A stretch of 64,000 bases of DNA from contig CP081102.1 in the NCBI GenBank assembly GCA_025141835.1, positions 2,666,001 through 2,730,000 on the forward strand, read 5' to 3'. Shown here in pieces: positions 17,701-24,723 of this stretch (positions within the stretch are counted from its first letter, which is position 1; each line of letters opens with the position of its first letter). The notes beneath the pieces were generated by a model. The model was not told the origin of the DNA and did no database searches. It saw nothing but the letters and a program-made list of their open reading frames with translations. Position numbers and translations under genes: made by a program. The stretch is from Rhodobacteraceae bacterium M385 (GTDB lineage: Bacteria > Pseudomonadota > Alphaproteobacteria > Rhodobacterales > Rhodobacteraceae).

Positions 17701-18064
17701 TGTCATCGCGCCCATCGGCCGGAAGCACCGCCAGCGCGATGCCCTTTTCCCGGCACAGGGCCGCAATCTGTTGCAATCCGTAGGGCCAATAAGGCACCCC
17801 GCCGATCAGGCGGATCAGGATGCCTTTCGCGCCCGTAAGTGTCTGTTCTACATAGGTATCAACGGACAACGGGTGCTTAAGTGCCGCGATATTGGCCAGA
17901 CGCAGGGACGGCAAAGCGCCGTTGGCCCGATGCCAGCCCGCCGCGAAAGCCCCAAGGTCAGAATCCGAGAGCGACAGCACCACCAAGTCCGCTGGCGTTT
18001 GGGCCAGATCGGTCGGGGTCTCGGTCTCTTCTAACCCGTGACTTTCGCGGAAGACGACGTGCAT
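14792..18064 (-). CDS. cobN: Cobaltochelatase large subunit CobN
   Basis: 1090-residue ATP-dependent chelatase subunit that inserts Co2+ into hydrogenobyrinate diamide together with CobS and CobT, which are not in this window. Recognisable CobN/BchH segments include VHIGAHGTLEWLPGK, YPFIVNDPGEAAQAKRR and the C-terminal part with VDLWGSATMRTAGEE. The protein is shorter than the ~1275 residues of Pseudomonas denitrificans CobN, the difference lying mainly in the N-terminal half. It starts 6 bases after the cobW stop. Confidence 0.95.
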   Translation of the reverse strand: MHVVFRESHGLEETETPTDLAQTPADLVVLSLSDSDLGAFAAGWHRANGALPSLRLANIAALKHPLSVDTYVEQTLTGAKGILIRLIGGVPYWPYGLQQIAALCREKGIALAVLPADGRDDTRLDEISTLPVSTLRRLQHLCDAGGDIAAHAALAQMALASGLYAGPVAGAKGLPSVGGWTPEDGLCCPVLAGDSDKPLILVTFYRSYLVAADLAPIRAVFAALRDQGFAVMGLFAPSLKAPGAAEWMARQVGHLAPVAIVNATSFSGKGAGGMSPLDGAGVPVFQIAMATSTQAAWEEAERGLSPADLAMHVVLPEVDGRIFAGVTSFKEPDARDVDLQFARQAHTPHLERVTQLAARVAAWHKLAATPPSDRVPALVLSTYPGRDWNAAHAVGLDAIASANAILNDLNEAGYSARGTVTGDDLQGAEITWPFADYKAALSRLPQSLQEALYATWGNCEEDAAASEEGLRLPILSRGNTLVALQPERGTPALRDEQYHDLSRVPRHGYVAFYLWMQTHADALVHIGAHGTLEWLPGKSVALSDACWPDALTGVLPVIYPFIVNDPGEAAQAKRRIGAVTLGHIPPPMKASQTPTRLVRLEALLDEFSNADGLDPKRRDRLQSDIRVEAQALGVEGDLGLDAASCSAEAITRIDGFVCDVKESQFGDGLHVWGQPELGQSTFDSTASALAERAALLAALDGKRIAAGPSGSPYRGRSDVLPTGRNLFTTDPRAVPSRAAYAQGCVLADELMRRHLQDEGDWPKGLIVDLWGSATMRTAGEEFAMALALLGVRPLWDEGSERVSGIEVLPIAELDRPRIDVTLRVSGLFRDVFPTLSALFNQAVRSLAARDEAPDWNPYAGSDTARVFGPAPGSFGVGIGPQIGDYSEAAKAAAGEAWLAASAYALDGDSVRKDQNALRARVAQADAFVHLQDLPETDILLAEDYATHEAGFLAAQSLTGGSAKAYHFDVTDPNRPRARGLTEEIARVVLARAANPDWIAGMRRHGFRGAAEIAATLENMAAFAQLAPVVPSHLFDAYYDATLGNAEVTSFLQDANPGALAAMQDRFAALHAAKLWQSRRNSILAELEVSS

Positions 18065-18070
18065 GACACG

Positions 18071-19123
18071 CTACTCGGCGGCAACGGCAGGCGCCAACAC
18101 GGCGCGGATCGCGTCGGGGGAGACGTCATCATGCTCGGCAATCACCACAAGGCGACCGACACGCGGTTCATCCGCGCCCCAAGGACGGTCGTACTGGTGC
18201 CGCACCCGTGCGCCCACGGCTTGGACCAGCAAACGCATCGGCTTGCCCGCAACGCTAGCGTAGCCTTTGACACGCAGGATGTTCTGGGCGTTGGACAATT
18301 CCTCAATCCGCGCGACCAGTTCCAAGGGGTCAGAAACCTCGGGAATGTCGATCACGACGCTTTCAAAGTCGTCATGCTCGTGGTCGTCGTGGCCGTCGTG
18401 GTGCGACGGACGTGCGTCCATATCGTCTTCGGCGGCGGCCTCGAGCCCAAGGATGATACGCGGATCAATGGCGCCTTCGGCAACCTCGACCACCGGCAAA
18501 ACGCGCGGGGCTTCGGCGGCGATGATCGCCTTGGCCTTGGCAACACCTTCCGGGCCCGCAAGATCGGGTTTGGTGAGCAAGATGATATCGGCGCAAGAGA
18601 TCTGATCCTCGAACACCTCGGACAGGGGTGTTTCGTGGTCGATACTGTCGTCGGCCAAACGCTGCGCGTCCACTTTCGCCACATCAGGGGCGAAGCGGCC
18701 TGCGGCGACGGCCTCGGCATCGGCCAGTGCAATCACGCCGTCCACGGTAATCTTGGAACGGATATCGGGCCAGTCAAACGCCTTGAGCAGCGGTTTGGGC
18801 AATGCCAGGCCAGAAGTCTCGATCAGGATATGTTCCGGGCGCGGGTCCAGCGCCATCAGCGCCTCGATCGTCGGAATGAAATCATCGGCGACGGTGCAGC
18901 AGATGCAGCCGTTGGCGAGTTCCATGATGTTTTCCGCCGGGCAATCGGGGATGGCGCAGCCTTTCAGGATTTCGCCGTCCACGCCCACGTCGCCGAATTC
19001 GTTCACCACAACGGCCAAGCGTTTGCCGCCGGGGTTCTGGATCAGGTGCGAGATCAGCGTGGTCTTACCAGAGCCGAGAAAACCCGTAACCACGGTGACG
19101 GGAAGTTTTGCCAGATCAGCCAT
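18071..19123 (-). CDS. cobW: CobW GTP-dependent metallochaperone
   Basis: 350-residue COG0523 GTPase that likely supplies Co2+ to the chelatase. Walker A GFLGSGKT is at residues 14-21, the metal-binding CxCC (GCICC) at 73-76, and a His/Asp-rich stretch (HHDGHDDHEHDD) near 240 precedes the C-terminal CobW domain. A strong AAGGAGG site precedes the ATG. Its position between DUF1636 and cobN under a cobalamin riboswitch supports a cobalt role rather than zinc. Confidence 0.95.
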   Translation of the reverse strand: MADLAKLPVTVVTGFLGSGKTTLISHLIQNPGGKRLAVVVNEFGDVGVDGEILKGCAIPDCPAENIMELANGCICCTVADDFIPTIEALMALDPRPEHILIETSGLALPKPLLKAFDWPDIRSKITVDGVIALADAEAVAAGRFAPDVAKVDAQRLADDSIDHETPLSEVFEDQISCADIILLTKPDLAGPEGVAKAKAIIAAEAPRVLPVVEVAEGAIDPRIILGLEAAAEDDMDARPSHHDGHDDHEHDDFESVVIDIPEVSDPLELVARIEELSNAQNILRVKGYASVAGKPMRLLVQAVGARVRHQYDRPWGADEPRVGRLVVIAEHDDVSPDAIRAVLAPAVAAE

Positions 19124-19126
19124 TGC

Positions 19127-19522
19127 TTAGGCCTCCTTTTTCGTAACGGGCGGAATGCGCGCGATGCAGTTGCGTTTGAAGTGCTCGGGGCGCGCGCGCC
19201 ACGGGATCAAACCGTCGTCGGTGTCGTGATAAAGGGCGATCCCTTCGGCCAGCATGTCGGGATGCGACGCCTCCAGGAAATTTCCGTAAACATAGGTCCA
19301 TCGGGCGTCGCCGCCCCGGATCGCCACGGAACAGCCGCTATCGCAGTTTTGCAGGCATTCCATCGGGCGAATGGTGACGCCTTCAGGCATCTCGCGTTGG
19401 ATCAATTCGTTATAGAGCGCTTGGCCGGGTCGAATGCCCTCTTCCGGTGCGTCGGTGCCGCGCAGGCATTTCACACAAACCAGCACTTCGGTTGCCGCTT
19501 TTTGGGGTTGGTTGTTCGTCAT
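19127..19522 (-). CDS. DUF1636 family metal-/Fe-S-binding protein (first gene of cob operon)
   Basis: 131-residue paralogue of the DUF1636 protein at the other end of the operon. Cysteines occur as CVKC near residue 16 and ECLQNCDSGC near 55, consistent with a metal or 2Fe-2S site. The C-terminal tail carries one further cysteine. It lies directly downstream of the riboswitch and 3 bases before cobW, so it is made first. The biochemical role is not established; the context suggests cobalt handling or electron transfer in B12 synthesis. Confidence 0.82.
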   Translation of the reverse strand: MTNNQPQKAATEVLVCVKCLRGTDAPEEGIRPGQALYNELIQREMPEGVTIRPMECLQNCDSGCSVAIRGGDARWTYVYGNFLEASHPDMLAEGIALYHDTDDGLIPWRARPEHFKRNCIARIPPVTKKEA

Positions 19523-19569
19523 CGGTCCTCCTCCGGGGCACCCCGCCCGGGATTAACGTTTCAATAGCC

Positions 19570-19760
19570 GATGGCAGGTCTCCTGGCTCACGGGTCAACA
19601 CGCGCCTCGCGCCTTCCCGAATTCAAAGCGAATTCAGTGGCATACGCGGGGGCGCTTACCGCTTACAGTTGCGGGGGCAGCCGCGGTATCGCACCGCGTT
19701 CCCTCTTAGGCCATTGGCTTTCGCCGCAGGCACCATCGGCGAGAACCCTGTTCATGGGCC
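19570..19760 (-). promoter_or_regulatory. Cobalamin (B12) riboswitch upstream of the cob operon
   Basis: On the minus strand the aptamer landmarks occur in order: GGGAACGCGGTGCG near 19704-19690, CTGCCCCCGCAACTGTAAG near 19680-19660, a peripheral GAATTC-AAAGC-GAATTC hairpin, and the B12 box AGCCAGGAGACCTGCC ending at 19573. The first gene starts at 19522, about 50 bases further. It should switch off the whole cob operon when B12 is ample. The outer boundary is approximate. The 300-base gap to cobO also holds the divergent cobO start region. Confidence 0.94.
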
Positions 19761-19822
19761 GAAGCCCTTGTCAATCGGGGCGTTAGCCGCCAAGCCTTCC
19801 CAAAGCCGCAAGGAGAACGCCG

Positions 19823-20431
19823 ATGACCGACGACAACGCCCGCCACGCCGAGAAGATGCGCAAGATCAAAGCCGCGCGAGACAAAATGATGGAAACCAAG
19901 ACCGAAGAAAAAGGTCTGATCATCGTCCACACCGGCCCGGGCAAGGGGAAGTCCTCTAGCGGGTTTGGCATGGTGATGCGGTCGATCCAGCACGGGCTTG
20001 GCTGCGCTGTGGTGCAGTTCATCAAAGGGGATCGCGACACCGGAGAGAAGTCGTTCCTGCGCGAACGCTTTGCCGATGAGTGCCGTTTTTTCGTGTCGGG
20101 CGAAGGTTTTACTTGGGAAACGCAGGATAAAGAGCGTGACATCGCGGCCGCGCAAAACGGCTGGAAAATCGCACAGGAGCAGATCCTTGATCCGGCGATA
20201 GATTTCGTACTGCTGGACGAGATCAACATCGCACTGCGCTACGATTATCTGGACATCGACGAGGTGGTGGATTTTCTGCTGCACCAAAAGCCCCGGATGA
20301 CCCACGTGTGCCTGACAGGCCGCAATGCCAAGCCGGAACTGATCGAGGCCGCTGATCTGGTGACCGAGATGACATTGCTGAAGCATCCGTTCCGTGACGG
20401 CGTCATGGCGCAGAAGGGTGTGGAGTTTTGA
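19823..20431 (+). CDS. cobO: Cob(I)yrinic acid a,c-diamide adenosyltransferase CobO
   Basis: 202-residue BtuR/CobO-type adenosyltransferase attaching the 5'-deoxyadenosyl group to cobalt. The nucleotide loop HTGPGKGKSSSGFGM is near residue 40, followed by VVQFIKGDR and the LLDEINIALRYDY segment. GGAG precedes the ATG. Divergent from the riboswitch-led cob operon. Its stop abuts the start of the ion-channel gene with no spacer. Confidence 0.95.
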   Translation: MTDDNARHAEKMRKIKAARDKMMETKTEEKGLIIVHTGPGKGKSSSGFGMVMRSIQHGLGCAVVQFIKGDRDTGEKSFLRERFADECRFFVSGEGFTWETQDKERDIAAAQNGWKIAQEQILDPAIDFVLLDEINIALRYDYLDIDEVVDFLLHQKPRMTHVCLTGRNAKPELIEAADLVTEMTLLKHPFRDGVMAQKGVEF

Positions 20432-21043
20432 ATGGGATGGCGTGGGAGCATCATTGATGCCATGCCCGGCTCGACACCGGGCAGCCGGTTTCGGAACCTG
20501 TTCAGTTATGTGATCGCGGGCGTCAGCCTTGGGCTTGTATTTGAAACGATCACGGCCTCGTTTGGCTATGCGTTTTTTACTTGGATCGGGGCCGCTTGGT
20601 TCTTTCTTGCTGTGTCAGTGATGTTTTTTGGCGCCGTCGTGGTGGGCGTGATCTTCTTGACGTCCCAGCACTTTAGATTGTCACCGACACGGCTGGCCCG
20701 GGACACCATGCTGTCGATCATTTTCACAATTCTGGTCTTCGCCCTGTTCCACCGGATCAGTGGTATTACCCTGTCCGGCATCTGCCCCGAAGAGCATTCT
20801 CCAGCAGATGCGCTTTACTTTTCAGCGGTCACATTTTCGACGCTAGGTTATGGCGATTTCCGCCCCTGCCCTTCGGCAACGACACGCCTTGTGGCGGCAT
20901 TTCAGGCGATTTTCGGCAATTTGCACTTGGGTCTTGTCGTGGGGGCGGCGTTCTTTTTCGCGCAGGAACAGGGCAGTACCCCAGCGACTGAGCGACTACC
21001 CGACGAGGAGGTTAACGATGCTACCAACGATCGCGAGGGTTAA
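20432..21043 (+). CDS. Putative K+ channel (Ion_trans_2-like) coupled to cobO
   Basis: 203-residue membrane protein with about four hydrophobic segments. A pore helix and selectivity filter FSTLGYGDFRP sit between the last two, as in two-TM-pore potassium channels (consensus TVGYGD). No RCK or cyclic-nucleotide domain is seen; the tail is short and acidic. The ATG follows the cobO stop directly, with GGAG inside the cobO end, so the two are probably translationally coupled although no B12 link is obvious. Its last 48 bases overlap a 35-codon gene on the other strand. Confidence 0.82.
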   Translation: MGWRGSIIDAMPGSTPGSRFRNLFSYVIAGVSLGLVFETITASFGYAFFTWIGAAWFFLAVSVMFFGAVVVGVIFLTSQHFRLSPTRLARDTMLSIIFTILVFALFHRISGITLSGICPEEHSPADALYFSAVTFSTLGYGDFRPCPSATTRLVAAFQAIFGNLHLGLVVGAAFFFAQEQGSTPATERLPDEEVNDATNDREG

Positions 21044-21103
21044 GCCGCCAAAGATCACCACAGAGGCAACGGTCATAAAACGGTTGTATGTGCGTTCTGA
21101 CAT
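20996..21103 (-). CDS. 35-residue single-pass membrane protein
   Basis: Small ORF beginning MSERTYNRFM followed by one hydrophobic helix (VASVVIFGGLTLAIVGSIV). A near-perfect Shine-Dalgarno AGGAGG lies 5 bases before the ATG, the main reason for calling it. It overlaps the end of the ion-channel gene tail to tail. The layout (short polar N-terminus, one helix) recalls aa3-type cytochrome oxidase subunit IV peptides, but similarity is too slight to name it. Confidence 0.6.
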   Translation of the reverse strand: MSERTYNRFMTVASVVIFGGLTLAIVGSIVNLLVG

Positions 21104-21201
21104 GGAATCCTCCTGTGTTGCAGTTTCCGCTTTCTCATATTGTATATCAGAACGTTGAAGAAAAGTAAACAAATGCGGAACATTTGCGGAATGCGCCAAA
21201 T

Positions 21202-22647
21202 ATGAGCCGAGCGGTGATGATCCAGGGCACGGGGTCCAACGTGGGCAAGTCGATGCTGGTGGCGGGCCTGTGCCGCATCGCGCGGCAAAGGGGCCTTTCG
21301 GTCGCACCGTTCAAGCCGCAGAACATGTCCAACAACGCAGCCGTTACGGCGGATGGTGGAGAAATCGGGCGCGCGCAGGCGTTGCAGGCTTTGGCCTGCG
21401 GGCTGGCGCCCCATACGGATATGAATCCGGTGTTGCTCAAGCCCGAATCCGAGACGGGCAGCCAGGTTGTCGTGCAGGGTAAGCGCCTAACAACCGTGCG
21501 GGCGCGGGAATATGCCAAGCTGAAGCCGCAGTTGCTGAAAGCCGTGTTGGAAAGCTTCAACCGGCTGAAATCGCGCCATGATCTGGTGATCGTGGAGGGT
21601 GCGGGATCTCCGGCAGAGGTGAACTTGCGCGCCGGAGACATCGCCAACATGGGGTTCGCGCAGGCCACGCAAACGCCCGTGGTGCTGTGCGGAGACATCG
21701 ACCGAGGCGGCGTAATTGCGCAGATCGTGGGCACGCAGGCGGTGATTTCGTCCGAGGATGCCGCCCTTGTGCGTGGCTTCATGGTCAACAAGTTTCGCGG
21801 CGATCCACGCCTGTTTGACGACGGCTACAGGCTGATAGAACAACATACCGGATGGCGCGGTTTCGGGGTGATCCCGTGGTTTTCGGATGCGGCCAATCTG
21901 CCCGCAGAGGACGCGCTGGACATCACTACGCGCACCCAAGCGGAGGGGCTGCATATCGTTTGCCTGCGTCTGTCGCGTATTGCGAACTTCGACGATATGG
22001 ATCCCCTAGCCTTCGAGCCCGACGTGCGCCTAACGATGCTCTCGGCGGGAGAGGCCATTCCCGGCGACGCCGATGTGGTGATCGTGCCCGGCAGCAAATC
22101 CACGCGGGGCGATCTGGCCTATCTGCGGGCGCAGGGGTGGGACGTGGACCTTGCCGCGCATCTGCGTCGAGGCGGGCACGTCTTGGGCATTTGCGGCGGA
22201 TATCAGATGCTTGGCACATCCATCGCGGACCCCGATGGGATCGAGGGGCCAGCAGGCACTGACCCCGGTCTTGGGTTGTTGGATGTGGAAACCGTGATGA
22301 CGGGCGACAAACGGCTCACGCAGGTGGCGGCGGTTCACGCGCCATCGGGGACGCAGTTCAACGGCTATGAAATACACATCGGGCGCACCCAAGGCACCGA
22401 TAGCGCCCGCCCCTTTGCGCGAGTGAACGGCCAATCTGAGGGCGCGATCAGCCCCAACGGGCGGGTCAGCGGCAGCTATCTGCATGGGATGTTCCGCGAT
22501 GATGCTTTTCGCGGCGCGTGGCTGGCGCAGTTCGGGACCGCCGCCACGGTCAGCTATGACGCCACGGTCGAGACAACTCTGGACGCCTTGGCCGCGCATC
22601 TGGAGGGCGTGATGGATATCGACGCCCTCCTGAATGTCTCTTTATAG
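21202..22647 (+). CDS. cobQ: Cobyric acid synthase CobQ
   Basis: 481-residue glutamine amidotransferase that amidates the b, d, e and g side chains of adenosylcobyrinate diamide. The N-terminal IQGTGSNVGKSMLVAGL loop, FKPQNMSNNAAVT and the glutaminase nucleophile LGICGGYQMLGTSI are diagnostic. ATG at 21202 is preferred; a TTG 18 bases upstream is in frame. A TGCGGAA direct repeat lies just before the start. The 3' end overlaps the hydrolase gene by 6 bases tail to tail. Confidence 0.95.
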   Translation: MSRAVMIQGTGSNVGKSMLVAGLCRIARQRGLSVAPFKPQNMSNNAAVTADGGEIGRAQALQALACGLAPHTDMNPVLLKPESETGSQVVVQGKRLTTVRAREYAKLKPQLLKAVLESFNRLKSRHDLVIVEGAGSPAEVNLRAGDIANMGFAQATQTPVVLCGDIDRGGVIAQIVGTQAVISSEDAALVRGFMVNKFRGDPRLFDDGYRLIEQHTGWRGFGVIPWFSDAANLPAEDALDITTRTQAEGLHIVCLRLSRIANFDDMDPLAFEPDVRLTMLSAGEAIPGDADVVIVPGSKSTRGDLAYLRAQGWDVDLAAHLRRGGHVLGICGGYQMLGTSIADPDGIEGPAGTDPGLGLLDVETVMTGDKRLTQVAAVHAPSGTQFNGYEIHIGRTQGTDSARPFARVNGQSEGAISPNGRVSGSYLHGMFRDDAFRGAWLAQFGTAATVSYDATVETTLDALAAHLEGVMDIDALLNVSL

Positions 22648-23436
22648 GTCCAGGAACTCTGCGATCGCGGCGTTGAACGCCTCGGGGGCATCGATGTTGG
22701 CCACATGGGCCGCATCGGGGATCGAATGGTAGACACCGCCCGGTGTTGCATCGGCCATTTCCTGCATCACCGCAGGGGCCGCGCCCATGTCTTTGTCGCC
22801 GCCCACATAAAGGATCGGCGCTTTCGCTTGCGGCAGGTGCCGCAAACAATCCAGCCCTTTAAGCGCATGACAACAGGCGATGTATCCCTGCGGATCATTG
22901 GCCAGCACCATGGCGCGGATTTCGGCCAAGCGTGCGGGGTTGGCCTTGCGCCAATCCTCGGTCAACCAGGAGGCCAGAGTGCCTTCCACAATCGCCTCTA
23001 GCCCCCCTTCTTCCACGGCAGCGATGCGGCCATCCCACATGGCTTGGAACGGCGGCGGCGCGTCGGCGCGGCCATCGGCACAAACAACGCGTGTGATCCT
23101 GTCGGCGTGATCCACCGCAAGCCCCATGCCTGTCATACCGCCCATGGAAAGGCCCATGAAGGAGGCGGTCTCGATTTCCAGCGCATCCATCAGGGCGATC
23201 ACGTCGTTGTTGAGGTCCGCGAAAGTTGTCGCCCCCACCGTGTCACTGCCCCCATGGCCGCGCGTATCGTAGCGCAGGACGTGGTATTTTGTGGTCAGAA
23301 CCTCAATCTGTTCGTCCCACATCGTCAGGTCTGCCCCGAGAGAATTGGAGAGGATGATCCAATCCTCCCCGCGCCCATCCATGCGCGTGTTCAGCGCATG
23401 AGTGCCTAGATCAATCCGGCTGCTGCGATCCGCCAT
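22642..23436 (-). CDS. Alpha/beta hydrolase, 3-oxoadipate enol-lactonase (PcaD)-like
   Basis: 264-residue alpha/beta hydrolase. The nucleophile elbow GLSMGGMTG, the oxyanion-region DTRGHGGSD and a C-terminal HVANIDAPEAF histidine are in the usual order, closest in feel to PcaD-type lactonases. ATG overlaps the stop of the flavin monooxygenase by one base (TAATG), so the two are translated from one message. In this context it may open a lactone or ester produced by that monooxygenase. The substrate is inferred only. Confidence 0.85.
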   Translation of the reverse strand: MADRSSRIDLGTHALNTRMDGRGEDWIILSNSLGADLTMWDEQIEVLTTKYHVLRYDTRGHGGSDTVGATTFADLNNDVIALMDALEIETASFMGLSMGGMTGMGLAVDHADRITRVVCADGRADAPPPFQAMWDGRIAAVEEGGLEAIVEGTLASWLTEDWRKANPARLAEIRAMVLANDPQGYIACCHALKGLDCLRHLPQAKAPILYVGGDKDMGAAPAVMQEMADATPGGVYHSIPDAAHVANIDAPEAFNAAIAEFLDL

Positions 23437-24545
23437 TATGCGCCCCCTACTGTGGCTTTTGCCTCTGCCGCATCGACGGCCGGCTTCACCCGTTCGGCCA
23501 GAAGCACCATGTTGCGACGAGACAGTTCTACATCGGCCCAATCTTTGCCCGCCACCAGAAGCGTGCCGAACTGGCCCGTTTCCTCCCGGAAGGAAAGCAA
23601 CTCATCTGCCACCTTGTCTGGCGTGCCCCAGATAATCAGGCGTTCGCATACGTGATCCAGCGTCACCTCATCATCGGGCTGATCGCGGTGTTCTTTGAAC
23701 AGGTTAATACGCCCGTGCTTTTTCAGTTTGGTGAACAACTGGCTGTAATAGAAGCGATAGGGGCTGTTTGGATCGGTGGCATAGGCGCGGGCCGTGTCCA
23801 TATCGTCGGCCACGAAAACCGACTTTGCCACCCGCCAATTCGCCATATCCGCGGTGCGGCCCACCCGTTCGCAGCCCTCTTTATACTTTGGCCAATGGGA
23901 CGCGACCCATTGGGGCATCAGGAAGTTGGCCGAGATCGGGTCCCACCCCCGCGCGGCGGCCTCTGTCACACCCTTGGAGAACGGGGCAACGGCGGTCACA
24001 ACGATGGGTGGATGCGGGTCGTTCTGCAAAGGCTTGGGCATGATGCCCTGCCCGATATCGGTCATCGCGGTCCGCTCTGTGGAGACGTTCCAATACTTGC
24101 CTTCGATGTTATAGGGTGCGTCGCTTTCCCAAATTTTCAGAACCGTGTTGATACACTCTAGAAACATCTCTTGCCGGTTCGCATCGAGGTTGCCAAAGGC
24201 CTCGGCGTCCGAGGCCAGACCACCGGGAGAGATGCCAAAGTTGAACCGCCCATCCAGCATATGATCGAGCATCGCCACTTGCGCCGCAACATTGGCCGGG
24301 TGGCTGTTTGGCAGGTTCACCGTACCGGTCCCAAGGCGCATGTTCTTCACGGCGGAGGCCAGCGAGGCGATGAACATCGTGCAGCTGACAATCTGTTCCG
24401 CACGGTCTGTCACATGCTCGCCCACATATGCCTCGGTGAAGCCCAACTCGTCGGCCAGCAGAAACGCCTCCCGATCTTCGGCGAGGCATTTGCGCCAGTC
24501 CTTGTCGATGGGATGAATTGGCATCGTGAAGAACCCAAGGTCCAT
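23436..24545 (-). CDS. LLM-class flavin-dependent monooxygenase
   Basis: 369-residue luciferase-like (LLM) oxygenase using reduced FMN; limonene-monooxygenase/alkanal-monooxygenase type. MDLGFFTMPIHP, EAYVGEHVTDR and LDGRFNFGISPGG are typical, with a WGTPDKVADELLSF C-terminal motif. The start at 24545 has GGAG 8 bases upstream; a longer in-frame extension lacks any family similarity. It forms a two-gene operon with the downstream alpha/beta hydrolase and is separated from the TRAP genes by their terminator. Possible Baeyer-Villiger or ring-opening role. Confidence 0.88.
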   Translation of the reverse strand: MDLGFFTMPIHPIDKDWRKCLAEDREAFLLADELGFTEAYVGEHVTDRAEQIVSCTMFIASLASAVKNMRLGTGTVNLPNSHPANVAAQVAMLDHMLDGRFNFGISPGGLASDAEAFGNLDANRQEMFLECINTVLKIWESDAPYNIEGKYWNVSTERTAMTDIGQGIMPKPLQNDPHPPIVVTAVAPFSKGVTEAAARGWDPISANFLMPQWVASHWPKYKEGCERVGRTADMANWRVAKSVFVADDMDTARAYATDPNSPYRFYYSQLFTKLKKHGRINLFKEHRDQPDDEVTLDHVCERLIIWGTPDKVADELLSFREETGQFGTLLVAGKDWADVELSRRNMVLLAERVKPAVDAAEAKATVGGA

Positions 24546-24668
24546 GGTGCAGTCTCCGCTTCCAGTTACGAGTTGAGGATATGTCCCGTGGCACCCGCAG
24601 GGAAAATCAAAAGGAATCGCCGTTCCTATTAGAAAAGTTGATAGCCCGATTTCGGGTGCCCTATTTGC

Positions 24669-24697
24669 AAAAGCCCCACCTTGTTGGCGGGGCTTTT
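24669..24697 (-). terminator. Rho-independent terminator of the TRAP dctQM operon
   Basis: Hairpin AAAAGCCCC (24669-24677) / GGGGCTTTT (24689-24697) with an 11-base loop. It lies 27 bases after the dctM stop on the minus strand, with U-rich 3' end in that direction. Confidence 0.85.
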
Positions 24698-24723
24698 GAA
24701 CACTGTCCGATTGCAGGCGTTCG

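Noticed and set aside
18038..19567. 509-codon open frame on the + strand opposite cobW and DUF1636
   Set aside because: It is antisense to cobW, whose P-loop, CxCC and CobW C-domain are clear. The frame is kept open by the high GC of the real gene and shows no family features.
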